42,125 bases of DNA. Origin: Moorena sp. SS36440bin_2 (lineage in GTDB: Bacteria > Cyanobacteriota > Cyanobacteriia > Cyanobacteriales > Coleofasciculaceae). The stretch covers positions 1 to 42,125 of the forward strand of contig WTKN01000268.1 in the NCBI GenBank assembly GCA_011524395.1, in the 5' to 3' direction. The notes below the pieces were generated by a model that was given only the letters and a program-made list of their open reading frames with translations, was not told the origin of the DNA and searched no databases. Position numbers and translations under genes: made by a program. Numbering within the stretch: position 1 is the stretch's first letter; the number at the start of each line of letters is the position of its first letter. Shown piece by piece: positions 9,234-16,896 of the stretch.

Positions 9234-10616
9234 ATGAATCAAGCAATCAAGAATCGTCAACAAGATCGCATAGCAGACTTAATTAAACAGCATAGCGAGC
9301 GCACAAAAACCTCCAAACAACTGTCCCAAACATTTCGTCCTTTTTTGGCTGACAAAAGATTGGGATTTTTCAAAGCATTTAAAGAAGTATCATATCAATT
9401 AGTAGTCAATCGATCCCTTGGCTCAAAAATATGGGATGTAGATGGAAATGAATATATAGACTGTCTCATGGCATTTGGGTCTAGTCTATTGGGTCACAAT
9501 CCACCTTTTATCAAAAAAGCAATTGCCGAGCAACTAGAACTAGGTATACAAGTTGGTACGCAACCAGAAATAGCAGGTGAAGTAGCCCAGTTAATTTGTA
9601 AAATGACCGGAATGGAACGGGTAGCATTTAGTAACACCGGTACTGAATCAGTAATGACAGCGATTCGTCTAGCTCGCACCGTGACCGGACGTAACAAAAT
9701 AGCCAAATTTTCGGGGTCTTATCACGGTCATTTTGACGGTATCCTAGCTAAAGCTCAGAAAGAAAACGGAAATTTGCAGGGAGTGCCCATCAGACCAGGG
9801 ATACCGCAAAGTATTGTTGAAGATGTTTTGGTATTAGATTACGGCAGTCCAGAGTCTCTTGAGATTATCAAAAATCGCGCAGATGAATTAGGAGCTGTTC
9901 TAGTAGAACCCGTACAAACTAGCAACCCGGGATTCCAGCCAAAAGAGTTTCTCCAAGAGTTGCGGGAATTGACAAAAGCATCTGGAATCGCTTTAATATT
10001 TGATGAAATGGTAACTGGTTTTCGGATTCATCCAGGAGGTGCCCAGGCTTGGTTTGGCGTGGAAGCTGACATAGCGACTTACGGGAAAATTGTTGGAGGT
10101 GGTATGCCCATAGGTGTTATTGCTGGCAAAGCTCCTTATCTGGACGCGATCGACGGTGGAATGTGGAGCTATGGGGATGAATCGTTTCCTCAGGCGAAAC
10201 AGACATTTTTCGCAGGCACCTACTGTAGGCATCCTTTAGCATTGGCTGCAGGCCGAGCTGTACTGCAGCATCTCGATACTGCCGGGCCAGCTCTTCAGCA
10301 GCAGTTAAATCAACGTACATCGCAATTTGTTGGAGAATTGAATGCTATTTTTGCAGAACAGGAAGTCCCCATACGCATGAATTATTTTGGTTCCTACTTT
10401 GATTTTGTCTTTGCTAATGCTGAAGATGCTCTAAACGATGATAAGGCAAAACAGTTGTTGTTCTTATACTACAACATGATGTACAAAGGTATATTCTTAC
10501 GAGGCCCAGGGAGTTTCCTCTCTCTAGGGGGTTTCCTATCCACAGCCCATACGGATGCAGATATCAGTTACATCAAGCAAACCGTGAAGGATAGCCTCAT
10601 ACTAATGCGCAACTAA
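9234..10616 (+). CDS. PLP-dependent class III aminotransferase (GSAM/AMT/MxcL type)
   Basis: A 460-aa fold-type I PLP enzyme. Visible motifs are FSNTGTESV (132-140, phosphate binding), SYHGHFDG (162-169), FDEMVTGFR (256-264, cofactor Asp257) and TYGKIVGGGMPIG with the Schiff-base lysine K285. The phrasing HPGGAQAWFG...EADIATYGK is that of aminotransferase domains in cyanobacterial PKS/NRPS enzymes (for example the McyE AMT domain) and of glutamate-1-semialdehyde aminomutase. In myxochelin B biosynthesis the related MxcL converts the aldehyde released by an NRPS reductase domain to a primary amine. The gene starts 70 bp after an NRPS that ends in such a reductase, so the same role is the simplest inference. 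Making a beta-amino acid starter is an alternative. Confidence 0.9.
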   Translation: MNQAIKNRQQDRIADLIKQHSERTKTSKQLSQTFRPFLADKRLGFFKAFKEVSYQLVVNRSLGSKIWDVDGNEYIDCLMAFGSSLLGHNPPFIKKAIAEQLELGIQVGTQPEIAGEVAQLICKMTGMERVAFSNTGTESVMTAIRLARTVTGRNKIAKFSGSYHGHFDGILAKAQKENGNLQGVPIRPGIPQSIVEDVLVLDYGSPESLEIIKNRADELGAVLVEPVQTSNPGFQPKEFLQELRELTKASGIALIFDEMVTGFRIHPGGAQAWFGVEADIATYGKIVGGGMPIGVIAGKAPYLDAIDGGMWSYGDESFPQAKQTFFAGTYCRHPLALAAGRAVLQHLDTAGPALQQQLNQRTSQFVGELNAIFAEQEVPIRMNYFGSYFDFVFANAEDALNDDKAKQLLFLYYNMMYKGIFLRGPGSFLSLGGFLSTAHTDADISYIKQTVKDSLILMRN

Positions 10617-10757
10617 GGCTTCTTAAGTAGTTACACAAAAATAATTCACGTCAGTCGTTCCCAAGACCCTGCTATAGAGCTAGGAGCGAATGAAATTAAT
10701 TTTGTGCAGGTACTTACCACCTATTCACTCTTTTAGCATAAGAAAAAAGTTAAGGTA

Positions 10758-10797
10758 AGACGATCGCTTTTTAGTTATAACTAAAAAGCGATCGTCT
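10758..10797. terminator. 40-bp perfect palindrome; possible bidirectional terminator
   Basis: The arms 10758-10777 and 10778-10797 are perfect complements, beginning AGACGATCGC and with a T5/A5 tract inside the stem. It lies 142 bp after the aminotransferase stop. It could end the NRPS transcript, leaving the MATE gene with its own promoter. No T-run follows the hairpin, so termination is inference. It may instead be a mobile palindromic repeat. Confidence 0.5.
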
Positions 10798-10820
10798 CTG
10801 TAGTATAGCCCTAGGCGCTA

Positions 10821-10849
10821 GGGAACAGGGAACAGGGAACAGGGAACAG
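10821..10849. repeat. Heptamer tandem repeat (GGGAACA) x4
   Basis: Four exact head-to-tail copies of a 7-bp unit. The same kind of 7-mer array recurs at 15720-15850 and 16932-16953, and a degenerate form at 23357-23455. Confidence 0.9.
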
Positions 10850-10934
10850 TATACTAGCAAAGGGTTTCATAATTTATAAATTTCCTAACCTTTGCTTCGA
10901 CTGCTATAAGATAGAACCTTATCTTAGAAACTAC

Positions 10935-11020
10935 AGCGGTTCTCAAATTGGTACATACACCTGAAACGGCTGAAACCCGGTGACTGCACTGTAAAATGGT
11001 GCATTTATTTGAGAAACGCT
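10935..11020. repeat. Small inverted-repeat-bounded segment
   Basis: AGCGGTTCTCAAAT (10935-10948) and its near-complement (11007-11020) match at 13 of 14 positions and bound 86 bp without a coding frame. It ends 40 bp before the MATE start. It could be a MITE-like remnant or a leader hairpin. No clear target duplication was seen. Confidence 0.5.
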
Positions 11021-11060
11021 ATTTTTAGCAAACATTAAATAATTTTATACTAAAAGCTTA

Positions 11061-12416
11061 ATGACTGAGAATATATCTAAAGGTTTATTATCTCGTTTCT
11101 TAAAGCTGTCAATTCTAAATATTTTATCCAGTATGGCGGTGCCGATCGCGGGATTAGTAGATACGGCTTTTTTGGGTCATCTTAAGGACATTAGTTATCT
11201 TGCTGGCGTTGCCGTTGCCAGTGTAATTTTTGATTTCATTTACGGAACTTTTGTGTTTCTACGGATGGGAACGACTGGACCTACAGCACAGGCTGAAGGG
11301 AGTGCAGACCAAACGGAAGTTCTGCTGATTTTATTGCGGAGTTCATCAATCGCACTAATCTTGGGTTTTCTACTGGTCTTACTGCAATATCCACTACAAT
11401 ATTTAGGCTTTGCGCTGCTTCATGCCAGTCCTGAAGTCAAAATGGCTGGAAGAGATTACTTCTTAGCAAGAATTTTAGGAGCGCCTGCTGTCTTGCTAAA
11501 CTTCAGCGCGATCGGATGGTTATTGGGGCGAGGTAAAAGCATTGAGGTTTTGATTCTTTTTGCAGTCAATTGTGTTAGTAATATCCTATTGGACTATTTT
11601 TTTCTTGTGCATTGGCACTGGGCGAGTACGGGTGTGGGTGCTGCCACTGCAATTAGCCAATATTTAATGCTTCTGGGTGGACTATGTTATATCGCGTTTG
11701 AAGGTGTATTGCCTCAGTTTAGGGCTATTGCGAGTCAAACGTTTGATAGAAAAAAAATGACAAAAATGCTTCAATTTAGTTTCGATATTACCTTACGAAT
11801 TGTAGCGACTAGATTAACCTTACTTATCTTTACTGACTTGAGTGCTTCTCTTGGAATAGAAATTTTAGCTATTAATTCCCTATTATTTCAAGTCATCGTA
11901 GTTGTGAGTATGCTTACTGAGGGACTCTCCTATGCGACAGAAACCATGGCTGGGAACTTTCATGGCCAAAATTTAACCCAACAACTTCCTTGGCTGCTGC
12001 GGATATCTGGAATAACAAGTATTGTTCTTGGCTTAGGAGCAGTTTTACCTTTTATATTATTCCCCCATTCACTGTTTTGCTTACTCACAGATCATCTAGA
12101 GGTTATTGATTATATGGGAGTTTACTTAATCTGGCTAGTACCGTTTACAGCGTCCGATTCACTCTTTAATATTCTGCGAGGCTATTGGTTAGGCTTGACG
12201 GAATCCAAGGTGCTGCGCAATAGTACAATAGCTGGTAACATTGTCGGTTTTATTCCCCTCGCATTCATTGCGATGTACTTCCATAGTAGCCATATCTTGT
12301 GGTTGGCGTTGTGCATGTTTTCCACTGTTTCAGTATTTGTGATGCTCCGTCATTTCAGTTTCTCCCCCAAAACCATCCAAGGGAATAAAACATCCCAAAA
12401 TTTCCAGGAGCAATAG
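11061..12416 (+). CDS. MATE family efflux transporter (DinF-like)
   Basis: A 451-aa, very hydrophobic protein with about 12 predicted membrane segments. Family features include an N-terminal SIxNIxSxxxxPxxGLVDTAFLGH segment (about residues 18-40) and RMGTTGPTAQA (about 68-78). The second half repeats the topology of the first. DinF-type MATE proteins export small, often cationic or aromatic molecules using H+ or Na+ gradients across the inner membrane. It is co-directional with the NRPS and aminotransferase genes, so it is the likely exporter of the product; an amine product would suit MATE chemistry. The palindrome upstream means it may be transcribed separately. Confidence 0.92.
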   Translation: MTENISKGLLSRFLKLSILNILSSMAVPIAGLVDTAFLGHLKDISYLAGVAVASVIFDFIYGTFVFLRMGTTGPTAQAEGSADQTEVLLILLRSSSIALILGFLLVLLQYPLQYLGFALLHASPEVKMAGRDYFLARILGAPAVLLNFSAIGWLLGRGKSIEVLILFAVNCVSNILLDYFFLVHWHWASTGVGAATAISQYLMLLGGLCYIAFEGVLPQFRAIASQTFDRKKMTKMLQFSFDITLRIVATRLTLLIFTDLSASLGIEILAINSLLFQVIVVVSMLTEGLSYATETMAGNFHGQNLTQQLPWLLRISGITSIVLGLGAVLPFILFPHSLFCLLTDHLEVIDYMGVYLIWLVPFTASDSLFNILRGYWLGLTESKVLRNSTIAGNIVGFIPLAFIAMYFHSSHILWLALCMFSTVSVFVMLRHFSFSPKTIQGNKTSQNFQEQ

Positions 12417-12432
12417 AAGCTGGGAACTCTGA

Positions 12433-12546
12433 ATGAAAGTCAACCAATCATCAGAGGAAGTAGATCTCCAGCGTAGCCGTAAAGTTAGTCAATCCCAACA
12501 ACAACGTCAGAAGCGACGGCAACATCGTAAAACTAAAAAATTATAA
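12433..12546 (+). CDS. Tiny basic ORF, 37 aa, hypothetical
   Basis: It begins 16 bp after the MATE stop and encodes an Arg/Lys/Gln-rich peptide (MKVNQSSEEVDLQRS, ending RQHRKTKKL). It is followed 11 bp later by the start of a broken ketosynthase, so it may be the relic of the 3' end of another PKS/NRPS gene rather than an independent gene. No function can be assigned. Confidence 0.3.
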   Translation: MKVNQSSEEVDLQRSRKVSQSQQQRQKRRQHRKTKKL

Positions 12547-12557
12547 TAGGAGATATC

Positions 12558-12824
12558 ATGAGTAATTTATTATCAGAAGAGTTAGAAATTAAAGATTCAG
12601 ATATCGCCATTATTAGCATGAGTGGGCGATTTTCAGGGGCGAATACTATTGAATAGTTTTGGCAAAATTTACGTGATGGAGTGGAATACATTTCTAATTT
12701 TTCTGATGCAGAATTGTTAGCAGCAGGGGTTTCTTCATCAGTAATTGCCGACCCTAACTATATCCGAATGGGAACAGTTATTGATAGAATAGACCAATTT
12801 GATGGGTCTTTTTTTGGTTTCAAT
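12558..12824 (+). pseudogene. Type I PKS ketosynthase N-terminal fragment with in-frame stop
   Basis: An ATG preceded by AGGAG opens a frame reading SDIAIISMSGRFSGANTIE, then TAG (12654-12656), then FWQNLRDGVEYISNFSDAEL and on to FDGSFFGFN, all in one frame. This is the start of a KS domain (usual form IAIIGMSGRFPGA..I.EFW.NLR.G). Homology stops after about 89 codons, before the catalytic Cys-His-His region, where unrelated sequence begins. The stop replaces the codon that precedes the conserved FW. It is a non-functional relic of a PKS module, truncated at the junction with IS debris. Confidence 0.88.
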
Positions 12825-13031
12825 TTCATTAGTAGCAGTTCATCTGGCGTTGCTGAATTACAGAATGGTTTCACCAGAAAGGGGAATTTTATTATATTTT
12901 AAATAATAAATAAAAAGCCTAATTGATAACTCCAACATTGTCAGCCATGCAAAGCGCGAGTGGGAGAAACCACGGCAGTCGCTCATGGTTAGAAGTTACC
13001 GTAAGACAGGCTCGCCAAAATCGGCTAAGTT

Positions 13032-13295
13032 TTACCCCTTTTCTGCATAGCCGACCAACCATAAAGGCTCAACGTAATCAGGTTTCGTCTCCGGGGGAAC
13101 CCCCAAGACCGCGCTGCCTTCCCTGTTCCCTTGCTGCATCGCTTTTAGGCAGAGTAATTTAGTTTTTTCATCGTAACCACGCTCAGTTTTAACCTCTATA
13201 AATTGTCGTCCACATTCGTTGCATTTATATCTTTGTTTTCCTATTTGATGACCATATTTATGAGTTTTATGGCTATGACATTTAGGGCATTTCAT
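13032..13295 (-). pseudogene. IS1-family transposase fragment (InsA-like zinc-ribbon N-terminus)
   Basis: On the minus strand a peptide starts MKCPKCHSHKTHKYG and continues to KCNECGRQF, a CxxC...CxxC zinc ribbon typical of IS1-type transposases. The match runs about 57 residues to LKAMQQGN. The frame then continues as unrelated sequence (GSAVLGVPPETKP...), and the helix-turn-helix and catalytic parts are absent. It sits exactly between the ketosynthase relic and the MFS relic, so the insertion probably helped to break them. No intact IS ends were identified. Confidence 0.8.
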
Positions 13296-13302
13296 GGTTT
13301 TA

Positions 13303-14019
13303 TTTTTATTAAACCATTTTTTGATTCAGCAACGCCATTTAACCTATGGCTGGAACTATTTCGTGCAGCGACCCGGTCTTTTGGGATTGGTACTGTTGAT
13401 TGCCCTCTGTAATTTCCTGATTGGAGCTACTGAGGTTCTCGATATCCCATTAGTTCTTTCTTTTGCATCGGTAACAACCCTGGGCATTGTTGTCTCCTGC
13501 GCCAATGCTGGCATGGTTATTGGGGGTTTAATCATGACGATTTGGGGCGGTCTAGAGAATCAAATGACCACTGTTTTTATCAGTATGTTTGCCATTGGTC
13601 TATCTCTGCTGTTTGTAGGTCTTCGCCCCTCAGCTATTCTTCTCGCTTGTGCAAATTTTTCAATACTACTAACTATTCCCATAGTCAATAGTGCTATTCA
13701 AGCTATTTACCAGCGCAAGGTAGCTCCAGAAGTCCAGGGAAGGGTTTTTGCATTTCGGAAATCAGTGGCTTTAGCGACGCTGCCTCTGTCTTATGTTATT
13801 GCAGGTCCATTAGCCGATCGCTTCTTTGAACCCTTAATGACTCAAGATAGTATTGTGGCAAAAAGCATTGGCAGAGTGATTGGTACAGGTCCTGGTCGTG
13901 GTATTGGCCTAATGTTTATTTCCATGGGAGTCTTGACTATTTTGATGACTTCCATCGCTTACTTGTTGCCTCGTTTACGATATTTAGAGGATGAATTACC
14001 TGATGGGATTGGGGATTAA
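13303..14019 (+). pseudogene. MFS transporter, C-terminal half only
   Basis: An open frame of about 240 codons (in-frame ATG at 13294 next to the IS fragment) reads YGWNYFVQRPGLLGLV and continues through several membrane helices to KVAPEVQGRVFAFRK, GPLADRFFEP and a C-terminal RLRYLEDELPDG. These are features of the second half of a roughly 420-aa MFS exporter common in cyanobacterial biosynthetic clusters. The N-terminal six helices are missing; the frame begins at the IS1 remnant. The start of homology (about 13303) is approximate. A half transporter is unlikely to be functional, so I call it a 5'-truncated relic. Confidence 0.8.
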
Positions 14020-14594
14020 GAATTGGTAATGGGGAATTGTTTTTACTGCTCTAAGTGAGCTTTACACTTTTAGGGAATAACCAAATTATGAGTGCAACCA
14101 ATTTCTGCAACCATTGGTTGCAGTTTTTCCGTAAGCATTAAGCTAATGCGCTACGCCCACGCTTTTTCCGCCTCTTGAGCAGTGTTGGGACAGCCTGTCC
14201 GAAAATTGTAACGGGCAAGATGCCCGTTCCACCCCTGATTGCCATTCCACCAAGATGCCCATTCCACCAAGATGCCCGTTCCAGCCACCGGGTAAAACAG
14301 CTTTTAGGAGATGCACCCATTTCTGCCACCAATGGTGACAGTTTTTCCGTAAGTACCAGTAAGCAAGTAGGATGGGCAGTGCTTGAGACAGATCAGATCA
14401 GCTTGTAAAGCGCATTGGTAGGGACTACTCACCAACGATTAATCCCAATGGTGCCAGATGTGAGTATAAACATTTCCACGCTCACGAATTGTCTTATAAA
14501 ACTATAGTCAATCAAAATTTTATCCTAATAACTTCCCCTTTAAATCCTTAGATTAAATTCCTTGATCGTTACCGGATCGATAATTTTCCCAAGC
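14020..14594. other. Repeat-rich intergenic region without genes
   Basis: It holds two imperfect direct copies of a segment of about 45 bp (14092-14135 and 14308-14353), both ending GTTTTTCCGTAAG, and several AAGATGCCCGTTCCA-type units between 14210 and 14284, including a perfect 8-bp hairpin (14210-14228). No coding frame in it looks real. Confidence 0.7.
14092..14353. repeat. Imperfect direct-repeat pair flanking short GATGCCCGTTCC units
   Basis: Left copy 14092-14135 and right copy 14308-14353 share TTTCTGC(A/C)ACCA, a TGGT core and the 13-mer GTTTTTCCGTAAG. Between them three to four units related to AAGATGCCCGTTCCACC occur, one forming a stem of AACGGGCA with TGCCCGTT. The right copy starts with GAGATGCACCC, identical to the end of the MITE at 303-452. 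Confidence 0.7.
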
Positions 14595-14855
14595 TTATTG
14601 ATTTTGAATAATTTCTGTGATGGTAATAGTTTCCTGATCTTCTTCTTCTTCTATCGATTGATGCTGAATGTGCTGACACAACACCTGATTAATCAAGGTT
14701 TGATAATTGCCTCCACCAGATAGATGTACCTGCTCACGAAACCACTCGATAACATCGTTATCTAAACAAATGGTGATCCGAGTTTTACCAGATGGCATCG
14801 GGTCAATCGCGCCACGCTTACCTTGACTAAAATCATACTCAGCTTCCATCTTCAT
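14595..14855 (-). CDS. brnA: BrnA-type antitoxin (ribbon-helix-helix)
   Basis: An 86-aa protein. EYDFSQGKRGAIDP followed by SGKTRITICLDNDVIEWFREQV and GGGNYQTLINQVL is the characteristic BrnA sequence, with the beta-strand and two helices of a C-terminal RHH DNA-binding dimer. BrnA neutralises the RNase toxin BrnT and represses the operon. Its ATG overlaps the stop of the upstream brnT remnant by 4 bp (ATGA), the normal toxin-first order. The C-terminus has an unusual acidic run (IEEEEDQE). Because the toxin is truncated, this is an orphan antitoxin. Confidence 0.9.
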   Translation of the reverse strand: MKMEAEYDFSQGKRGAIDPMPSGKTRITICLDNDVIEWFREQVHLSGGGNYQTLINQVLCQHIQHQSIEEEEDQETITITEIIQNQ

Positions 14856-15007
14856 CCCTCCAGATATTGTTTACGTTCAGTACGAGTGGCTTTGCGAGCT
14901 GAAATCAAACGAATTTGATTACCTCGCCAGGTATAAACCACAACCAAAACTCGCCCCAAAGCATCTACCTGAATAATATTTAATTTAAATACGCAACAGC
15001 TTACCAT
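14852..15007 (-). pseudogene. brnT: BrnT toxin, 5'-truncated remnant
   Basis: Upstream of and overlapping brnA, the minus strand encodes 51 residues. Only the last 38 or so match BrnT: a VLVVVYTWRGNQIRLISARKA segment (the end of the toxin sheet) and TRTERKQYLEG at the C-terminus. The first 50 or so residues of the family, with the usual WDxxKxxxNxxKHG motif, are missing. In their place the DNA becomes AT-rich and then a tandem array of GATTCCC (about 15016-15053). The toxin is therefore almost certainly inactive, probably deleted by a repeat-associated event. Confidence 0.85.
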
Positions 15008-15015
15008 AATTTTTT

Positions 15016-15053
15016 CCCGATTCCCGATTCCCGATTCCCGATTCCCGATTCCC
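15016..15053. repeat. Heptamer tandem repeat (GATTCCC) x5
   Basis: Five head-to-tail copies of a 7-bp unit lie directly upstream of the truncated brnT frame. They mark the likely breakpoint of the deletion. Confidence 0.9.
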
Positions 15054-15069
15054 TTTTTATATCAGTCTC

Positions 15070-15109
15070 AAAAAAAAAATAGCCGTAGAAATACTATCCA
15101 CGACTATTT
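15070..15109 (-). terminator. Rho-independent terminator of the 67-aa gene
   Basis: On the minus strand the stem AAATAGTCGT (15109-15100) pairs with ACGGCTATTT (15086-15077), with one G-T/mismatch position, and runs directly into a T-run (the A-run at 15070-15079). It is placed about 100 bp after the stop of the minus-strand gene at 15213, in the right orientation to end it. Confidence 0.75.
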
Positions 15110-15212
15110 CAATTTATTATGTCACAAAATTAGCAAACCTAACCTGATCAGATCCTATCTGATTCGACCAAAACCTTGGCCAGGGGGGAAACCCCCCCAG
15201 AAATTTAAGGTG

Positions 15213-15416
15213 TTATGGCAACAACCAATACTTGGTGATTGTAGTGCTCACTTCCCCTGGAACATCAGTCGCTTCCAGAGGCGTCCATTCCGCTATCTCT
15301 GCATAGCCTAGAGCATACAGCATTTGCATGCTATAAAGTACTGATTGACGAGAACCTTTCAGAGTGTGGTGAGCAGGTTGTTTCTTGAAGTTTTTGCTGA
15401 ATTGTTGTGACATCAT
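15213..15416 (-). CDS. Small conserved-looking hypothetical protein, 67 aa
   Basis: It starts MMSQQFSKNFKKQP, then HHTLKGSRQSVLYSMQMLYALGYAEIAEW, and ends TTITKYWLLP. There is no signal peptide or membrane segment. The composition is balanced and not repeat-derived. The frame ends shortly before a well-formed terminator on the same strand, which argues that it is a real transcribed gene. The family is not recognised with certainty. Confidence 0.55.
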   Translation of the reverse strand: MMSQQFSKNFKKQPAHHTLKGSRQSVLYSMQMLYALGYAEIAEWTPLEATDVPGEVSTTITKYWLLP

Positions 15417-15680
15417 AAAAAGTTTGATTTTGCTTTACAATGATTATTGTAATGATTATAATTTTATTTGTCAAGGGTTTTAAAAAGTTTTTTTTGGAAG
15501 TTTTAGGATTAATAAAAACTAAGCGTTAGCGTAGCGTATCTTTCAGATAATCGCTTTTATAAGATTAGCGATCGCTTAGTTTTTAACTAGTAGTTTTTTA
15601 GAGTTTATTGCCTTAAAGTCCCCCTTTTTAAGGGGGATTTAGGGGGATCAGTTTCTACCTCATGGCAGAGAGAATAGCTA
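15417..15680. other. AT-rich upstream region with stem-loops
   Basis: It contains a stem formed by AAAAACTAAGCG (15514-15525) and its perfect complement (15573-15584) around HIP1-like sequence. It also has a CCCCCTT...AAGGGGG hairpin near 15619-15642, of a type often seen between cyanobacterial genes. No coding frame is supported. Confidence 0.6.
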
Positions 15681-15893
15681 TATAGCGTTTCTATGACTCA
15701 TGAGGTACACATTATTTTGTCCCTGCTCCCTGCTCCCTGCTCCCTGTTCCCTGTTCCCTGTTCCCTGTTCCCTGCTCCCTGTTCCCACTTCCCTGTTCCC
15801 TGCTCCCTGCTCCCTGTTCCCTACTCCCTGCTCCCTGCTCCCTGCTCCCTAAAACCAGACACTCTGTACCTCACCAAATTTAAAACCGCTATA
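15681..15893. repeat. Interspersed repeat element, copy A (minisatellite core, conserved ends)
   Basis: The left end TATAGCGTTT...GAGGTACA and right end TGTACCTC...AAACCGCTATA are partial inverted repeats. Between them runs a 7-mer array (unit TCCCTGC/T, about 15720-15850). The whole is related in reverse orientation to the element at about 23313-23480: both share CTGGTTTT(T)AGGGAGCAGGGA on one side and AAATAATGT(G/T)TACCTCATGAG on the other. Any peptide read through it is a repeat artefact. Confidence 0.8.
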
Positions 15894-15910
15894 CATCCCC
15901 AGACCAAGAG

Positions 15911-16855
15911 CTACCAATATGTACAGACTGTACTAGGATCTGGTGTCACCGACTTCATCGTTTTGCCCTGACCGTAGTCAAAGGTTTTATCACAAAAGCC
16001 ACTTTCACTCTCGAAGGCACAATTCAAAACGGTTTTATAATTTTTGCGATGATGATTGTCGATAATCTCAAATTTACCCATTAAGTTGTCTCGATAAAAT
16101 GAAACTAGATAGGCATAGGGCAAATGCTGGTATCTTTCAGGTTTATATGGGACACAAGGAACTTTATCATAAACATTTTGGATACGAATAGTTCGTGTCT
16201 CCGGGTTTTGTTGAGGTGCCTGTTGTTGATAAAATTCTACAAATGCTTGGTTGCCTACACGAGGGGAAGCATAGTTGTAGCTTACAGACTTGATATCTGG
16301 TCTAGACAACGCCATATCAAGTGTGAAGAAAGTGCTCAGTGTAGCTCCTAAACTATGGCCAGTAATATACAGAGTATCGATCGGTTTTTCAGATGCTTGA
16401 TATTGATCAACTAGGGCAAACACCTGATTCTGCATCGAGGGTGTGTTCCCATCACTATTGGAATAGATATGGTAGAAACCTGATTCAACCCTCAGCTCAG
16501 ATGGCACTACAACATCTTCCTTATAAGGTACAAATGTTGTATGATTAACACCAAAAGTATCTATTATATCCTCTGTCGAAGAAGTACCTCTAAAGGCAAA
16601 TATATAAGTGTAAGGAGACTGCTGAGATCGAAACACTAGACCATAACACTCAACAGTTTTGTATTTATTAAAAATCGCATCAACACCAGTCCAGTAGTCT
16701 ACAAAATCATAACCATCCGGTGGAGACACCTCAAGACACTCAGCAGGGTTTTGCTTATCAAAAGCATCATAAGTTAGACCGCTTGCTTGCGCTAAAACGA
16801 TCGCCCTGGTGGAATCAAGGTCAGCAGTTGTGAGGTAAGTAATTGTGTTATCCAT
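15911..16855 (-). CDS. Class 3 lipase/esterase (alpha/beta hydrolase)
   Basis: A 314-aa protein from the ATG at 16855 (MDNTITYLTT). ATG 16870 is an alternative; the still longer frame to 16972 reads into repeat sequence and is rejected. The catalytic triad is visible: the nucleophile in ITGHSLGAT (S168), Asp in NVYDKVP (D230) and His near the end (DNHHRK, H268/269). FAFRGT (about 86-91) supplies the oxyanion-hole strand, as in fungal-type class 3 lipases. Such enzymes hydrolyse acylglycerols or phospholipids. No signal peptide or membrane helix is seen, so it is probably cytoplasmic or loosely membrane-associated. It stands alone on the minus strand and ends within 20 bp of repeat copy A. Confidence 0.88.
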   Translation of the reverse strand: MDNTITYLTTADLDSTRAIVLAQASGLTYDAFDKQNPAECLEVSPPDGYDFVDYWTGVDAIFNKYKTVECYGLVFRSQQSPYTYIFAFRGTSSTEDIIDTFGVNHTTFVPYKEDVVVPSELRVESGFYHIYSNSDGNTPSMQNQVFALVDQYQASEKPIDTLYITGHSLGATLSTFFTLDMALSRPDIKSVSYNYASPRVGNQAFVEFYQQQAPQQNPETRTIRIQNVYDKVPCVPYKPERYQHLPYAYLVSFYRDNLMGKFEIIDNHHRKNYKTVLNCAFESESGFCDKTFDYGQGKTMKSVTPDPSTVCTYW

Positions 16856-16870
16856 CACGCATGCTTTCAT

Positions 16871-16896
16871 TAGGATTGCTATATATAGCAATCCTA
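16871..16896. repeat. 26-bp perfect palindrome at the lipase start
   Basis: The arm TAGGATTGCTATA is followed at once by its exact complement. One arm recurs as TAGGATTGCTATATA at 17066-17080. The palindrome touches the alternative ATG at 16870, so it would sit in the lipase 5' leader or promoter. It may be an operator-like site or another dispersed repeat end. Confidence 0.6.

Larger units (their letters stand above)
10617..11060. other. Intergenic region with palindrome, minisatellite and inverted-repeat element
   Basis: No gene is supported. It contains a 40-bp perfect palindrome (10758-10797), four GGGAACA units (10821-10849) and an 86-bp segment bounded by an imperfect 14-bp inverted repeat (10935-11020). 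All three resemble dispersed small repeats. Confidence 0.7.

Noticed and set aside
12923-13162. 79-codon plus-strand frame across the IS1 debris
   Set aside because: It is antisense to the transposase fragment, with low-complexity Arg/Pro composition; a shadow frame.
14138-14408. Short frames on both strands in the GATGCCCGTTCC repeat region
   Set aside because: The peptides mirror the DNA repeats and lack start signals.
15720-15850. Possible CRISPR array in the repeat region
   Set aside because: Repeats are contiguous 7-mers without spacers, and no cas gene is present in the window.
15693-15971. 92-codon plus-strand frame rich in LLPAPCSLFPVPCS
   Set aside because: It is a translation of the TCCCTGC heptamer array of repeat copy A; there is no ribosome-binding site and the composition is purely repeat-derived.
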